This document shows positions 48,383 to 57,437 of a stretch of 64,000 nucleotides of DNA, piece by piece. The notes below the pieces were generated by a model. That model was not told where the DNA came from and ran no database searches. It worked only from the letters and a program-made list of their open reading frames with translations. The stretch is from Chroogloeocystis siderophila 5.2 s.c.1 (lineage in GTDB: Bacteria > Cyanobacteriota > Cyanobacteriia > Cyanobacteriales > Chroococcidiopsidaceae): NCBI RefSeq assembly GCF_001904655.1, contig NZ_MRCC01000001.1, positions 62,001 to 126,000 of the forward strand. The letters run 5' to 3'. Position 1 is the first letter of the stretch. Each line of letters starts with the position of its first letter. The position numbers and the translations under genes were made by a program.

Positions 48383-48768
48383 ATTTTTAAAGTTTTGTCA
48401 TGATAATTTTTTCTCGTAATAGTTATTTGTTGATGGAGTAAAACCGAAGTTACAGCCTTGGGTTAACGTTGATTGGTAGCCTGGATGCCAAAAGAGAAAA
48501 GCGCTGCACACTGATAACACTGATAGTATGATGAGAGTGGCACATTCGCTGAATGTGGCCAAAAACCACAAGCGCAGATGGGAAAGTAGTTATTGCTCGC
48601 ATAGCAGACTATCGTAGAAATGTGCAACGCTTTGACAGAAGGGATCTTACGCTCTTGTTGTTGTTTTGATAATAACCGCAAACTCTTATAAAGAAAAGCC
48701 ATTATTTCTGATAGTAATAATAGAATATTATCTATAGAGCCTCCTTGAATCTCAAAGGAGAGGGAACC
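48383..48768. other. Spacer between ccmO and the LysR regulator
   Basis: This 386-base stretch ends the ccm operon and holds the regulator's promoter. A short stem (GCACATTC-GCT-GAATGTGG near 48540-48558) is present. No ORF with protein character is seen. The end carries GGAGAGG, the ribosome site for the TTG start at 48769. Confidence 0.5.
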
Positions 48769-49674
48769 TTGAAGCAAGCAACGCTTCATCAATTAAAAGT
48801 TTTTGAGGCTGCGGCACGGCACGGTAGCTTTACGCGGGCAGCGGAGGAGTTATTTTTGACTCAACCAACTGTCTCGATGCAGGTAAAACAACTCACAAAA
48901 GCGGTGGGTTTACCTTTGTTCGAGCAAGTCGGTAAGCGCCTTTATCTAACAGAAGCTGGCAAAGAATTGTTTACGACTTGTCGGGCGATTTTTGAGCAGT
49001 TAGCGCAGCTAGAAATGACTGTGGCTGACCTCAAAGGGCTAAAACAAGGACAATTAAGACTAGCAGTAATTACAACCGCTAAGTATTTTGTCCCGCGTCT
49101 ATTAGGTCCATTTTGCCAACGCTATCCTGGAATTGATATTTCTTTACAAGTCACAAACCACTCAGGCATTCTCGAACGCTTGACGGATAACCTTGACGAT
49201 TTGTATGTAATGAGTCAAGTTCCTGAACACTTAGACGTCGTTTTTCAACCGTTTTTGGATAATCCGCTTGTGGTACTCGCACCCGCAAATCATCCGCTAG
49301 CGAATGAAAAAAACATTTCACTATCACGGCTTGCAGAAGAACCTTTTATCATGCGCGAACCTGGGTCAGGAACGCGAAAAGCCGTGCAGAAACTCTTCGC
49401 CGCACACGAAATTTCGGTAGAAGTCAAATTAGAACTTGGTAGTAACGAGGCGATCAAGCAAGCGATCGCTGGCGGTTTAGGACTTTCTGTCTTATCTCGC
49501 CATACCTTAACACCCGACGGCGCTAGTAGTGAATTAACTGTATTAGATGTAGAACATTTCCCAATTCATCGGAACTGGTATGTTGTATACCCTAACGGTA
49601 AGCAGCTTTCTGTTGTAGCGCGTACTTATTTAGAATATTTACTCGACGCGGCTAAACAATTTGCTACTTCTTAA
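48769..49674 (+). CDS. LysR-family regulator of inorganic carbon uptake (CmpR/NdhR-like)
   Basis: A 301-residue LysR-type regulator. The winged helix at residues 4-62 reads TLHQLKVFEAAARHGSFTRA and FLTQPTVSMQVKQLTKAVGL. The effector domain has LAVITTAKYFVPRLLGPFCQ and PGSGTRKAVQKLF. By sequence it belongs with CmpR and NdhR (CcmR), which sense low carbon through photorespiratory or Calvin-cycle metabolites; I cannot choose between them. Start is TTG 48769, 6 bases after GGAGAGG. Its place directly after the ccm operon supports control of carbon genes. Confidence 0.88.
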   Translation: MKQATLHQLKVFEAAARHGSFTRAAEELFLTQPTVSMQVKQLTKAVGLPLFEQVGKRLYLTEAGKELFTTCRAIFEQLAQLEMTVADLKGLKQGQLRLAVITTAKYFVPRLLGPFCQRYPGIDISLQVTNHSGILERLTDNLDDLYVMSQVPEHLDVVFQPFLDNPLVVLAPANHPLANEKNISLSRLAEEPFIMREPGSGTRKAVQKLFAAHEISVEVKLELGSNEAIKQAIAGGLGLSVLSRHTLTPDGASSELTVLDVEHFPIHRNWYVVYPNGKQLSVVARTYLEYLLDAAKQFATS

Positions 49675-49685
49675 TCAGGAAATTC

Positions 49686-50036
49686 TTAAAGTTGAGAGTC
49701 CAGCTTGTTAAATAACCATCGACCCAAAACATAGATAAATATAATACATACAATTAATCCTATAGTTGATGCTATGTTGACAGTTCCATCCAAGAAAGTT
49801 GCTGTTATTGATAAAGAAAAAACGCCTGCGGTGTATGAGTAGCCGATGAGCATTCCTAAACAAGCGAGTTTAGATTTAGGTGTCATGGCTGCGATAATTA
49901 GAATAAAACCTAATACAATATCAGCAGGTCCAAACAAGTCTGCATTTTGAGTTAGTCCCAAAACGATAAATAAAATTGTAATTGTTCCAACCAAAATTGC
50001 GAAGGTGCGAGATAAAAGTAAAGTTCTGTCTTTCAC
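49686..50036 (-). CDS. Small four-span membrane protein, MerR-controlled
   Basis: A 116-residue integral membrane protein with four predicted spans (about 9-29, 37-55, 58-79 and 88-108) and short charged loops. No transporter motif is recognised. Its promoter region is shared with a divergent merR-type gene and has the 19-base spacing of MerR-activated promoters, so it is likely the direct target. Function is unknown; efflux or stress tolerance is a guess. Confidence 0.75.
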   Translation of the reverse strand: MKDRTLLLSRTFAILVGTITILFIVLGLTQNADLFGPADIVLGFILIIAAMTPKSKLACLGMLIGYSYTAGVFSLSITATFLDGTVNIASTIGLIVCIIFIYVLGRWLFNKLDSQL

Positions 50037-50071
50037 TTTTTTTGACTTTTAAGACTCTCTTTAGCACCAGT

Positions 50072-50102
50072 AGAATAAACTATGGAGTAACTCTCAGGTC
50101 AA
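50072..50102 (-). promoter_or_regulatory. MerR-type promoter for the small membrane protein gene
   Basis: On the minus strand TTGACC (-35, 50102-50097) and TATTCT (-10, 50077-50072) are 19 bases apart, the overlong spacing that MerR-family activators untwist. The spacer holds the imperfect palindrome GAGAGTTACTCC. It lies 36 bases before the membrane-protein start and touches the MerR start on the other side. Confidence 0.55.
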
Positions 50103-50111
50103 GCAGGGATT

Positions 50112-50471
50112 ATGCTGATTCACGAAGTTGCTAAACATTTTGGCATCACAGCAGATACAGTGAGATACTATGAAAAGCAAGGATTACTGACGCAAAAGCA
50201 TGTCCGTCGCCGAACAAACGGCTACCGTGAATACACAGAAGCAGCACTTGAACGCATTCGCTTAATTCGTCTTGGACAAATTGCCAACTTCAGTCTTGCT
50301 GAATTGCGTTCTGGAATTGAATTATGGGAATCAGGACTTAGTGATGAGCGGAAAGCCGAAATTTGGCATCAGCAACTAAAGCGCCTCGACAAACAGTTAG
50401 AGGGACTCCAAGAGTCTCGGAGCTTTATCATGAATAAGCTTCAACAGTTACAAAGCTGCGATAAAGCTTAA
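50112..50471 (+). CDS. MerR family transcriptional regulator
   Basis: A 119-residue regulator. The winged helix-turn-helix (IHEVAKHFGITADTVRYYEK, residues 3-22) and RRTNGYREYTEAALERIRLI are typical. The dimer helix begins about residue 80. The C-terminal effector region is very short with one Cys (LQSCDKA), so a SoxR cluster or a CueR metal site is absent and the signal is unknown. It is divergent from its probable target. Confidence 0.9.
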   Translation: MLIHEVAKHFGITADTVRYYEKQGLLTQKHVRRRTNGYREYTEAALERIRLIRLGQIANFSLAELRSGIELWESGLSDERKAEIWHQQLKRLDKQLEGLQESRSFIMNKLQQLQSCDKA

Positions 50472-51158
50472 TACTTTAGGATTTGTAGTGTAGCAGGAGA
50501 CAGGAGGAAAAACTTTGCTGTGGTATGAGTCTAGCCACCTAACTTGTCCTAATCTAAGAGTGTAGTGCTATACCTGGTATCGAGGGTACAAGTTCAGACT
50601 TTAATGCGTCATTATTCAGAGCCTAGGGCGATCGCTGTTTCGGCAATAGTTGATTCTAGATTAGCAGAGGCGTGTAATGAGTTTTTCTTCTATCAAGCGA
50701 TCAGGGGGAGTTGAGGCGTTATATTACACGTTAAATTTTATATGTTAACAGTGACTGTTATGCTGCATAGATTGAACACTCATTAGTAGCTCAACATAAA
50801 ACTATCAGCGATCAAAAAGGCTAATTGCTGCTGCACAAGCTTATCATTAAGCAGCTTGTAAGGATAGAGCAAGCAATCCCATTTATTAGATAAACCCTAA
50901 CTTCATAACATTCATAACAAAAATAAGCAGACATAGTTAAGTAGGTGAGTGAAAAAAACGTTATTGGCAAGTTGGTCACTGGTAACGGGAAATTAGTTTA
51001 TTGAGCGCAATTAACCGCTCTTCTGTTGGCTATTAGCTTCTGTTTGATAGCTAATAGCCAAGTGGCAAATCATAGAGGCTTCCCCATTACCAATTACCGA
51101 CCTTAACAAGTGTGATATTTAATTATGCCCACCTACTGCGCCCATTTATCACATTGAG
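50472..51158. other. Gene-free stretch with two adjacent hairpins
   Basis: A 687-base interval between merR and convergent rpsU. The only ORF of note is 36 codons at about 50602, not recognised. Near the rpsU end lie GAGCG...CGCTC (51003-51020) and a perfect 12-base stem TGGCTATTAGCT/AGCTAATAGCCA (51027-51060). The rest looks non-coding. Confidence 0.5.
51027..51060. terminator. Perfect 12-base stem, possible rpsU terminator
   Basis: TGGCTATTAGCT and AGCTAATAGCCA pair perfectly around a 10-base loop, about 100 bases past the rpsU stop. No U-run follows on either strand, so a terminator or mRNA-stabilising role is only possible. Confidence 0.4.
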
Positions 51159-51347
51159 TTATCCTCTACTTTGAAAACGCCGTTTACGTCTTCTCGCGAC
51201 TGCTTTACGCTTACGCTTTTCAATTGGAGTTTCAAAGTGACGCTTACTCTTAATATCTGGTAAAATTCCTGCTTTAGAGACTTGACGCTTAAATCTTCTT
51301 AGTGCTGACTCAAAATTTTCATTTTCGCCGACAACAACTTGGGTCAT
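51159..51347 (-). CDS. rpsU: 30S ribosomal protein S21
   Basis: A 62-residue basic ribosomal protein with the S21 core [20 protein letters not shown] and a basic C-terminus ([15 protein letters not shown]). ATG 51347 follows AAGAGGAAA, a clear ribosome site; the frame extends 7 codons upstream but without one. The RNA-binding protein gene lies upstream on the same strand. The rbp-rpsU order is a conserved, cold-responsive pair in cyanobacteria, though the spacer here is 322 bases. Confidence 0.94.
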   Translation of the reverse strand: MTQVVVGENENFESALRRFKRQVSKAGILPDIKSKRHFETPIEKRKRKAVARRRKRRFQSRG

Positions 51348-51669
51348 TCTATTTCCTCTTAACGACAATTTTTGGCATTGCGATCGCCAATTTAATAAAA
51401 TGTGTATTAGTCACTGCTATTTTTAATGACAAACAATCAACTGTAGAAAAACGCTAGCTATAGTTAATTAACCAAATTCGGTTTAGTATAATTCTTGAAG
51501 AACAAATCAATTGCGAATGAAAACTTGTAAGCTAGCAAAAGAAACGCAGACTTTTCTGAAAGTTATTCAGTTTTTCAACTCTTAACAAGCTTTTATAGCC
51601 GCGATCGCAACTGTATGTCATTAATCCTAACATCAGTTGATGCAATTCACTCAAGCTATACATCAATGC
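51348..51669. other. Spacer between rbp and rpsU
   Basis: About 320 AT-rich bases with no ORF. A single GCGATCGC site lies at 51602. It may hold the rpsU promoter or an rbp terminator; I see no convincing stem-loop with a U-run. Confidence 0.4.
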
Positions 51670-51975
51670 TTAGTAGCGTTTGGAGTAATTTTGATTTTTG
51701 TTACCCCAATCCCCGCCACTCGAACGCCTGTCTTCGCGGGGTTTAGCTTTATTGACTTTCATGGTTCTTCCCATCCATTCTGCACCGTCGAGCGCTTCGA
51801 TTGCGGTGGATTCGGCAGCTTCGCTTTCCATTTCTACAAATCCGAAGCCGCGAGGAAGACCAGTTTCGCGATCCGTTGGTAGTTGTACGCGCTTCACGGT
51901 ACCATATTCAGCAAAAATACTGTTGAGATCGTCTTGGGTAACTTCAAAGGACAAGTTACCTACGTAGATTGACAT
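51670..51975 (-). CDS. RRM-domain RNA-binding protein (Rbp family)
   Basis: A 101-residue single-RRM protein. RNP2 is IYVGNLSFEVTQ (residues 3-14) and RNP1 is RGFGFVEM (about 44-51). A short Gly/Asn tail follows (SGGDWGNKNQNYSKRY). Cyanobacterial Rbp proteins bind RNA, are induced by cold, and some place photosynthetic mRNAs at thylakoids. The 302-base leader upstream (to 52277) shows no ORF; rbp leaders carry cold-response elements in other cyanobacteria. Confidence 0.93.
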   Translation of the reverse strand: MSIYVGNLSFEVTQDDLNSIFAEYGTVKRVQLPTDRETGLPRGFGFVEMESEAAESTAIEALDGAEWMGRTMKVNKAKPREDRRSSGGDWGNKNQNYSKRY

Positions 51976-52277
51976 TGAACCTCTCCTGCATCGAATTTTG
52001 TAGAGAGTTCGATCCGGAGAGGCGCTTGTGAATTAAAAACAAACACTACCGCCGAATTTACTTCTCGCCTACCAGCTTAACATACAACTTATATAGTAGA
52101 AGTCAGAGGTCAGAATGAAAAATAGTTTTGAGCTTCTAGAATGTCTTAATTGTATTAACTATTGCTTTATTTTTGCTGATGAATGAGCTTAGTTCAACGA
52201 TGCTGGCAATGAAGCAAAAATTAACAGCACGCAAGACTTGATGTAGTTAATCATAATGAGAATAAAAACTCATACCT

Positions 52278-53303
52278 ATGAACACTCATCAGCTACCAAT
52301 TCCTACTTTCTTTGAGCCTAGTAAAGTTCATGAAGTGTGGCGTGTCCCTTACCAGCAACGCGCGCAAGAAGCAGCATCGTGGGCACATAAGTACAATATT
52401 ACACCAGCCAACGAAGACAAGATTCGCGTTGGCTTGCTTCTGATTGATGTGCAGAATACATTTTGCATTCCTGGATTTGAACTCTTTGTCGGGGGAAGAT
52501 CTGGAACAGGTGCAGTTGAAGACAATGCACGTTTGTGTGAATTTATTTATCGTAATTTGGGTGGAATTAGCGCGATCGCGGCAACAATGGACACGCACAC
52601 TGCCATGCAAATTTTCCATCCTGTATTTTGGATAAATGAAGCTGGCGATCATCCAGCACCCGCAACGCTAATTACCCCTGAGGAAGTAGCAGAAGGTATT
52701 TGGAAAGTCAATCCTGCTGTAGCGCCGAGTATTAGTGATGGAGATGCTCGACTTCTACAAAACCACGCTCTACACTATGTCAATCAGCTAACACAACACG
52801 GTAAATATCCCTTAACGGTCTGGCCTTATCATGCGATGCTGGGTGGAATTAGTCATGCTTTGGTTTCTGCGGTAGAAGAAGCGGTATTTTTCCATACAAT
52901 CGCCCGTAACAGCCAAGCAAGATTTGAAATTAAAGGTAACAACCCATTAACCGAAAATTATTCAGTACTACATCCCGAAGTATTAACAGGTGTTAACGGT
53001 CAAGCGATCGCGCGAAAAAATACAGAATTAATCCAGCACTTATTAAAATTTGACAAACTCATAGTTGCAGGTCAAGCTAAAAGCCACTGCGTTGCGTGGA
53101 CAATTGATGATTTATTAACAGAAATTAAATCGATTGATTCCAATCTAGCGCAAAAAATTTACTTGCTAGAAGATTGTACATCTTCTGTTGTTATCCCTGA
53201 CATAGTAGATTATACCGAACAAGCTGAAGCAGCTTTTGAAAGGTTTGCTGCGGCGGGAATGCATTTAGTGAAATCGACTCAAGCAAGTGATTGGTTAGTG
53301 TAA
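52278..53303 (+). CDS. Isochorismatase-family cysteine hydrolase
   Basis: A 341-residue nicotinamidase/isochorismatase-fold protein. The catalytic Asp is in LLIDVQNTFCIPG (about Asp57) and the nucleophile Cys is in AGQAKSHCVAWT (Cys271). DTHTAMQIFHPVFW carries the metal-like His residues of nicotinamidases. It is about 120 residues longer than a minimal nicotinamidase, owing to an N-terminal leader and an insert near 110-170. The substrate is unknown; NAD salvage is one option. Confidence 0.85.
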   Translation: MNTHQLPIPTFFEPSKVHEVWRVPYQQRAQEAASWAHKYNITPANEDKIRVGLLLIDVQNTFCIPGFELFVGGRSGTGAVEDNARLCEFIYRNLGGISAIAATMDTHTAMQIFHPVFWINEAGDHPAPATLITPEEVAEGIWKVNPAVAPSISDGDARLLQNHALHYVNQLTQHGKYPLTVWPYHAMLGGISHALVSAVEEAVFFHTIARNSQARFEIKGNNPLTENYSVLHPEVLTGVNGQAIARKNTELIQHLLKFDKLIVAGQAKSHCVAWTIDDLLTEIKSIDSNLAQKIYLLEDCTSSVVIPDIVDYTEQAEAAFERFAAAGMHLVKSTQASDWLV

Positions 53304-53423
53304 TAGGTAATGGGTAATGGGAATAAATATTTTTTTGACAATGACCAATTCCCAGTTACCAGTTACCAATGACCAGTCTTTAAGTTACGTTGATTTTCAC
53401 CTACTTACTCGTAAGATAACGTA

Positions 53424-54341
53424 ATGCAAATTTGGCAAGCACCGAAACCTTGGCAGGTTGGGTTAGTTTTAATCGTCGGGGTAATTGGTATTTCAACTGC
53501 GTCAATTTTTGTGCGGTTAGCATTTGCAGCAGTACCAGAGGTTTCTAGTGTTGGATTTAGCCTTGTTCTATCAGCAGCACGTTTGACAATCTCGGCGATA
53601 CTACTGCTACCAGCTTGGCATCATTTGCACTCATCTTTACCGAGTCGTACCTCTGTATACTATGCATTAGTAGCAGGCATTTGCTTAGCGTTACACTTTG
53701 CAACATGGATTACCTCACTTGCTTTTACATCCATTGCTGCTGCATCGACTTTAGTGAGTAGTACGCCAATTTGGGTTGCTTTACTTTCGTGGTTATGGTT
53801 GCGTGAAAAGTTATCACTTATAACTCTCATAGGAATTGGTCTTGCACTTGTAGGCGGTATTGTGATTGCATTAGGGAATTCTGGGGTAGATGCTGTTGCG
53901 AGTAATCGTCTATTAGGCAATTTTTTAGCACTTTTAGGTGCTTGGATGTACAGCTTATATCTACTTCTTGGACGTAAAGCCCAACAAGAAGGATTAGGAT
54001 TAGGCAGTTATATCGCAATTGCTTACACGACAGGAGCTTTAATATTACTGCCGTTGCCAGGAATTTTTGGGGCATCGTATACAGGCTATCCATTAATTGT
54101 CTATGTTTACATACTATTGATTGCAATTTTCTCGCAAATGATTGGGCATACCAGTTTGAACTGGGGAATGCGCTGGCTTTCACCAACTTTTGTCACACTT
54201 GCTGCTTTGTTTGAACCTGTCGGCTCTAGTTTTCTTGCTTATTTCCTGCTGGACGAATTACCAGGAAGATTAACACTCTTAGGTGCAGCTAGTTTATTAG
54301 TGGGAGTCGCTTGTGCGATCGTGGGAGCAAGGCAAAAATAA
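53424..54341 (+). CDS. EamA/DMT-family membrane transporter
   Basis: A 305-residue transporter with ten predicted spans made of two EamA repeats (about 10-140 and 155-300). Each carries the family pattern, for example LAFTSIAAASTLVSSTPIWV and LSPTFVTLAALFEPVGSSFL. Such proteins export amino acids, nucleobases or drugs; the substrate cannot be predicted. It follows the hydrolase after a spacer of degenerate GGTAATGGG/CCAGTTACC repeats and is probably transcribed separately. Confidence 0.9.
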   Translation: MQIWQAPKPWQVGLVLIVGVIGISTASIFVRLAFAAVPEVSSVGFSLVLSAARLTISAILLLPAWHHLHSSLPSRTSVYYALVAGICLALHFATWITSLAFTSIAAASTLVSSTPIWVALLSWLWLREKLSLITLIGIGLALVGGIVIALGNSGVDAVASNRLLGNFLALLGAWMYSLYLLLGRKAQQEGLGLGSYIAIAYTTGALILLPLPGIFGASYTGYPLIVYVYILLIAIFSQMIGHTSLNWGMRWLSPTFVTLAALFEPVGSSFLAYFLLDELPGRLTLLGAASLLVGVACAIVGARQK

Positions 54342-54545
54342 ATTAAATCGAGCTAGCAAACTCAAGATGAAGCTTTTTCATCTCGATATTTATTAATGAA
54401 CTGTGGCAAGGATTGTGATATTTAATGTTTTGCTCGTTTCAGTCTTGTGTTGACAAGATTGACTCAACTGTTGCGATTACCTCTCCTGTTTGGCTAGTGT
54501 CATATCCACCCAATGCTTCTAGTTGGTTCAACTTAGATCTTGCAG

Positions 54546-56001
54546 CAGGGCAAACGCATCTTAAAATTAGAAAATGGGATGAGGAAAGCTATCTAGCTAA
54601 TGATGCATAAGTTTTCTGATTCAATTAAACGCTTTCTATCAGACTGGACAACTCAGGTTGATAGAGAGACAAAAATAAACCCATTGAGGAGCTAAGATTC
54701 ATAAAATCTCCAACTAGAGTTTAACCCTTTAACACCTTCAAAAGATAATCATTGTCCCAGTCTGCTTTTTTTCGTTTACTTTTAACTCCAGTTTTGACTG
54801 TTTTTTCTTGATTTAATAAATTAAGGGCAATGTGTCTAATGACGGCTAAGTTCGCTGGAGCATTATCTTTTCTGATTCGCGAAGTGTCCTCGTCAAATTG
54901 TACATCTAGAACCCAATGTAACTGATTTTCTATTGTCCAATGTTTCCGAATAACTTTAGCTAATTCTTTAGCATCTAAACTGAGACTACTAAGATAATAT
55001 CGACGCTCAAAATAAACTGTGCCATCTTTTTTGACATTGAAATATTCAGCCATACCAACAGAGTTAAGATTAGACCATTTTCCTAAAGGGTCGAGCGGTT
55101 CAACCAAACTATTTAAGCTGCGATAATATCGGGTTTCTTCTCTTCCATGCCCTTGTTCTTTAACCTTATAGTCTGTGTGGCAGCCTCCTGACCAATCTTT
55201 TTGTAGAGCTTGCTTAAATGCTGCTTCTACTCGTTCATAAAGGCTTCCTTGATTCTTTTTGAGAGTGATTACATATTCCGCTGATTGGGCAACAATGTGG
55301 CTAACAATTTCTCTTTGACATCCCATTGCATCCAGGGTGACAATGCACCCTTTTAGGTATAAAACTCGTAGAAGTTGAGGAATAGCTGTAATCTCATTCG
55401 ATTTTACATCAACTTTAACTTGTCCCAAAATTAAGCGATTAGCACTTGCCCAAGCACTAACCATACGGATTGCTGACTTGTCATGGCTCGAATCGTAAGA
55501 ATGCCTGAGAGTTTTACCATCAATCGCCACAATTTCTCTCGGAAACTGCTGGCTAATTGATTTTACCCATCCCAAAAAACATTGCTGTAGGTACTGGGTA
55601 TCTAACCGCGCAAAAACTCGTGCGAAAGTATCGTGTGAAGGAATACCATTAGCTAATTCTAAAAACTTTTTTAGCCACTTGTACTTCGTTTTTCCATACA
55701 AGTCTACATCTACCCAACTATCGGCTCCTGAGATGACAGCACAGATAGTAATAGTAAATAATATCAATTAACTTATGTAATTTACTTCGCTCTATCCTGA
55801 GATCTTCTAGTTCTCCAAAGTATTCAGAAATTGCAGTTGATGGTTGAAGTTTCACAAGTTCAAGTTAATCGGCCATGTCACTTCTCTAAGCATTTATTCA
55901 CTTTAACAAAGGTTTTATTTTTAATTGAATCCTTTTTTACAACACTCTTTATAATTTCATGCGTGTATAAAGTTTTTTTTTAATTAGATGCGTTTGCCCT
56001 G
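54546..56001 (-). mobile_element. ISAs1-family insertion sequence
   Basis: A 1456-base element with ends CAGGGCAAACGCATCT (54546-54561) and the same 16 bases inverted at 55986-56001. Inside is an ISAs1-type transposase on the minus strand. I find no convincing target duplication: flanks read CTTGCAG on the left and GTGCTGC on the right. The transposase appears frameshifted, so movement would need help in trans. Confidence 0.85.
54721..55855 (-). pseudogene. ISAs1-family transposase with N-terminal frameshift
   Basis: The main frame (348 codons from 55767) has the DDE-type core: EIVAIDGKTLRHSYD, VTLDAMGCQ (second Asp), and RKHWTIENQLHWVLDVQFDE (YREK-like third acid). The usual N-terminus lies in another frame upstream, starting at GTG 55855 and reading STAISEYFGELEDLRIERSK then HKLIDI, before shifting into ILFTITICAVISGADSW. 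The shift near 55765 splits the protein. A truncated product from 55767 would lack the N-terminal domain. Confidence 0.75.
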
Positions 56002-56297
56002 GTGCTGCTCCTAAGTCCGAATTGACTGTTGCAATGGGATATTTGAGACTTCACTTAACCAGGTTCGTTTCTCTCGTTTCTGAGCCAGCGTAATGCAAAG
56101 TTTTTGCAGTTCATTAGCCGCAGGTAACTTTTCTGATCTGATGCTTTGCACAGGGTCAGCACATTATCCCAAACCACACGAACACAACCAAAGAGCTTTG
56201 CTAAGTCTCTCTACTGCTGTTTGGATGGGTAGAATCTGTACTGATATCTAGCTTTCATACTTACATAACGTAATGTGTAGCCATCGTGTAGCCAAAA

Positions 56298-56438
56298 ATG
56301 AAAGATTCAAGACTCAATATTCGAATCAAAATCGAACGCATGAACAAACTATGACGCATTGCAAAGCAACGAAAGAAAAGTATGACTCAGTTAGTTGAAG
56401 ATTGGATTGACAAGCTCAAAGAAGAAAAGCCGTCCTGA
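56298..56438 (+). pseudogene. Ribbon-helix-helix mini-protein with nonsense codon
   Basis: ATG 56298 reads MKDSRLNIRIKIERMNKL, then TGA at 56352-56354, then in the same frame RIAKQRKKSMTQLVEDWIDK LKEEKPS to TGA 56436-56438. Without the stop this is a 46-residue RHH-type DNA-binding protein (KDSRLNIRI strand and TQLVEDWIDKL helix), like those beside IS200/IS605-type elements. The stop overlaps a CCGTCC-TGAA-GGACGG stem. I see no tnpA or tnpB nearby. The spacer 56439-56760 after it holds nothing else I recognise. Confidence 0.55.
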
Positions 56439-56454
56439 AGGACGGGGCTTGTAT
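56430..56454 (+). repeat. IS200/IS605-type right-end hairpin remnant
   Basis: CCGTCC-TGAA-GGACGG followed by GGCTTGTATCCC resembles the subterminal right-end hairpin of tnpB-bearing IS605-family elements in cyanobacteria. It is a memory-based resemblance; no transposase gene accompanies it. Confidence 0.4.
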
Positions 56455-56760
56455 CCCGTTTCTCCGGTCAACAAATACTTTAACTTTTTTGTCGAAGTCA
56501 ACACGTTGGCGATTTATTTAGGCAAGATTAAAAATGTAGGCAATGTGCAGTAGAATTTCTACTCATAAAGCCGCGAATCACAAATTTGCTGTTTAAAGTG
56601 TAGTTTGCCACCCGATAGAAAGATGGTGTGAAGTGGAGTGCCGGTGGCAGCTACACCCAATCATGAGATTTTTTGCTTGGGTACGCAATAGTCTTGACTA
56701 TTGTATTGAGCTATTAAAAAACAATTTAAAAATGAATTAAATGCTACAAGGAGGTTCCCC

Positions 56761-57432
56761 ATGGGTAAAGTTGCACTGCAGATGGTGGAACAAGCTGGAA
56801 TTGATGTCAAAGAACTTTTAGACAAGTTAGTCTGCGCCGCGTCAGCAGAGTTTACCACCTACTATTACTACACAATTTTGCGTGCGAATGCGATTGGTTT
56901 AGAGGGCGAAGGACTCAAAGAAATTATCGAAGATGCGCGACTTGAAGATCGCAACCACTTTGAAGCACTCGTTCCCCGCATTTACGAGTTAGGCGGTGAG
57001 TTACCGCGTGATATTCGTGACTTCGCAAATCTAGCAGCTTGCCCAGATGCTTATCTTCCAGATCGTCATCATAATAATAGCGATGCTACCCCCCGCGTTG
57101 GATTTACAAGTGGCGGTAGCGACGAGTCACAAACCGCAGTTCTCGAAGCTAAACAAGCAGTAGAACAAGGCGATATTCGTCCACTGTTGCAAGTATTAGT
57201 CGAAGCGGAGCGGTGTGCAATTCGTGTCTATAGTGATATCTGCAACATGGCATTTGGTAAAGATCACCGCACGTACGAGTTATCGCTTGCGATTCTCAAT
57301 GAAGAAATAGAACACGAAGCTTGGTTTAGTGAATTTCTAGGAGAAGGACCATCAGGACACTTCCGGCGAGGTGCGCCAGGAGAATCACCCTATACTTCTA
57401 GGTTCTTAGTCGTACCTCACAATCATAGTTAA
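56761..57432 (+). CDS. Dps-like ferritin (DPSL) family protein
   Basis: A 223-residue four-helix-bundle protein of the ferritin superfamily. Iron ligands are suggested by Glu30 (AEFTTYYYY), EDRNHFE (Glu62 and His66), [14 protein letters not shown] and EEIEHEAWF. The insertion between the two helix pairs and the C-terminal tail ([10 protein letters not shown]) are typical of the Dps-like proteins intermediate between Dps and bacterioferritin. It should store iron and remove peroxide. AAGGAGG precedes ATG. A Rieske gene follows 5 bases later. Confidence 0.85.
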   Translation: MGKVALQMVEQAGIDVKELLDKLVCAASAEFTTYYYYTILRANAIGLEGEGLKEIIEDARLEDRNHFEALVPRIYELGGELPRDIRDFANLAACPDAYLPDRHHNNSDATPRVGFTSGGSDESQTAVLEAKQAVEQGDIRPLLQVLVEAERCAIRVYSDICNMAFGKDHRTYELSLAILNEEIEHEAWFSEFLGEGPSGHFRRGAPGESPYTSRFLVVPHNHS

Positions 57433-57437
57433 CAACC

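Noticed and set aside
54425-54610. 61-codon ORF left of the insertion sequence, possibly a gene interrupted by it
   Set aside because: The frame runs across the IS end, and joining the flanks across the element gives no recognisable continuous protein.
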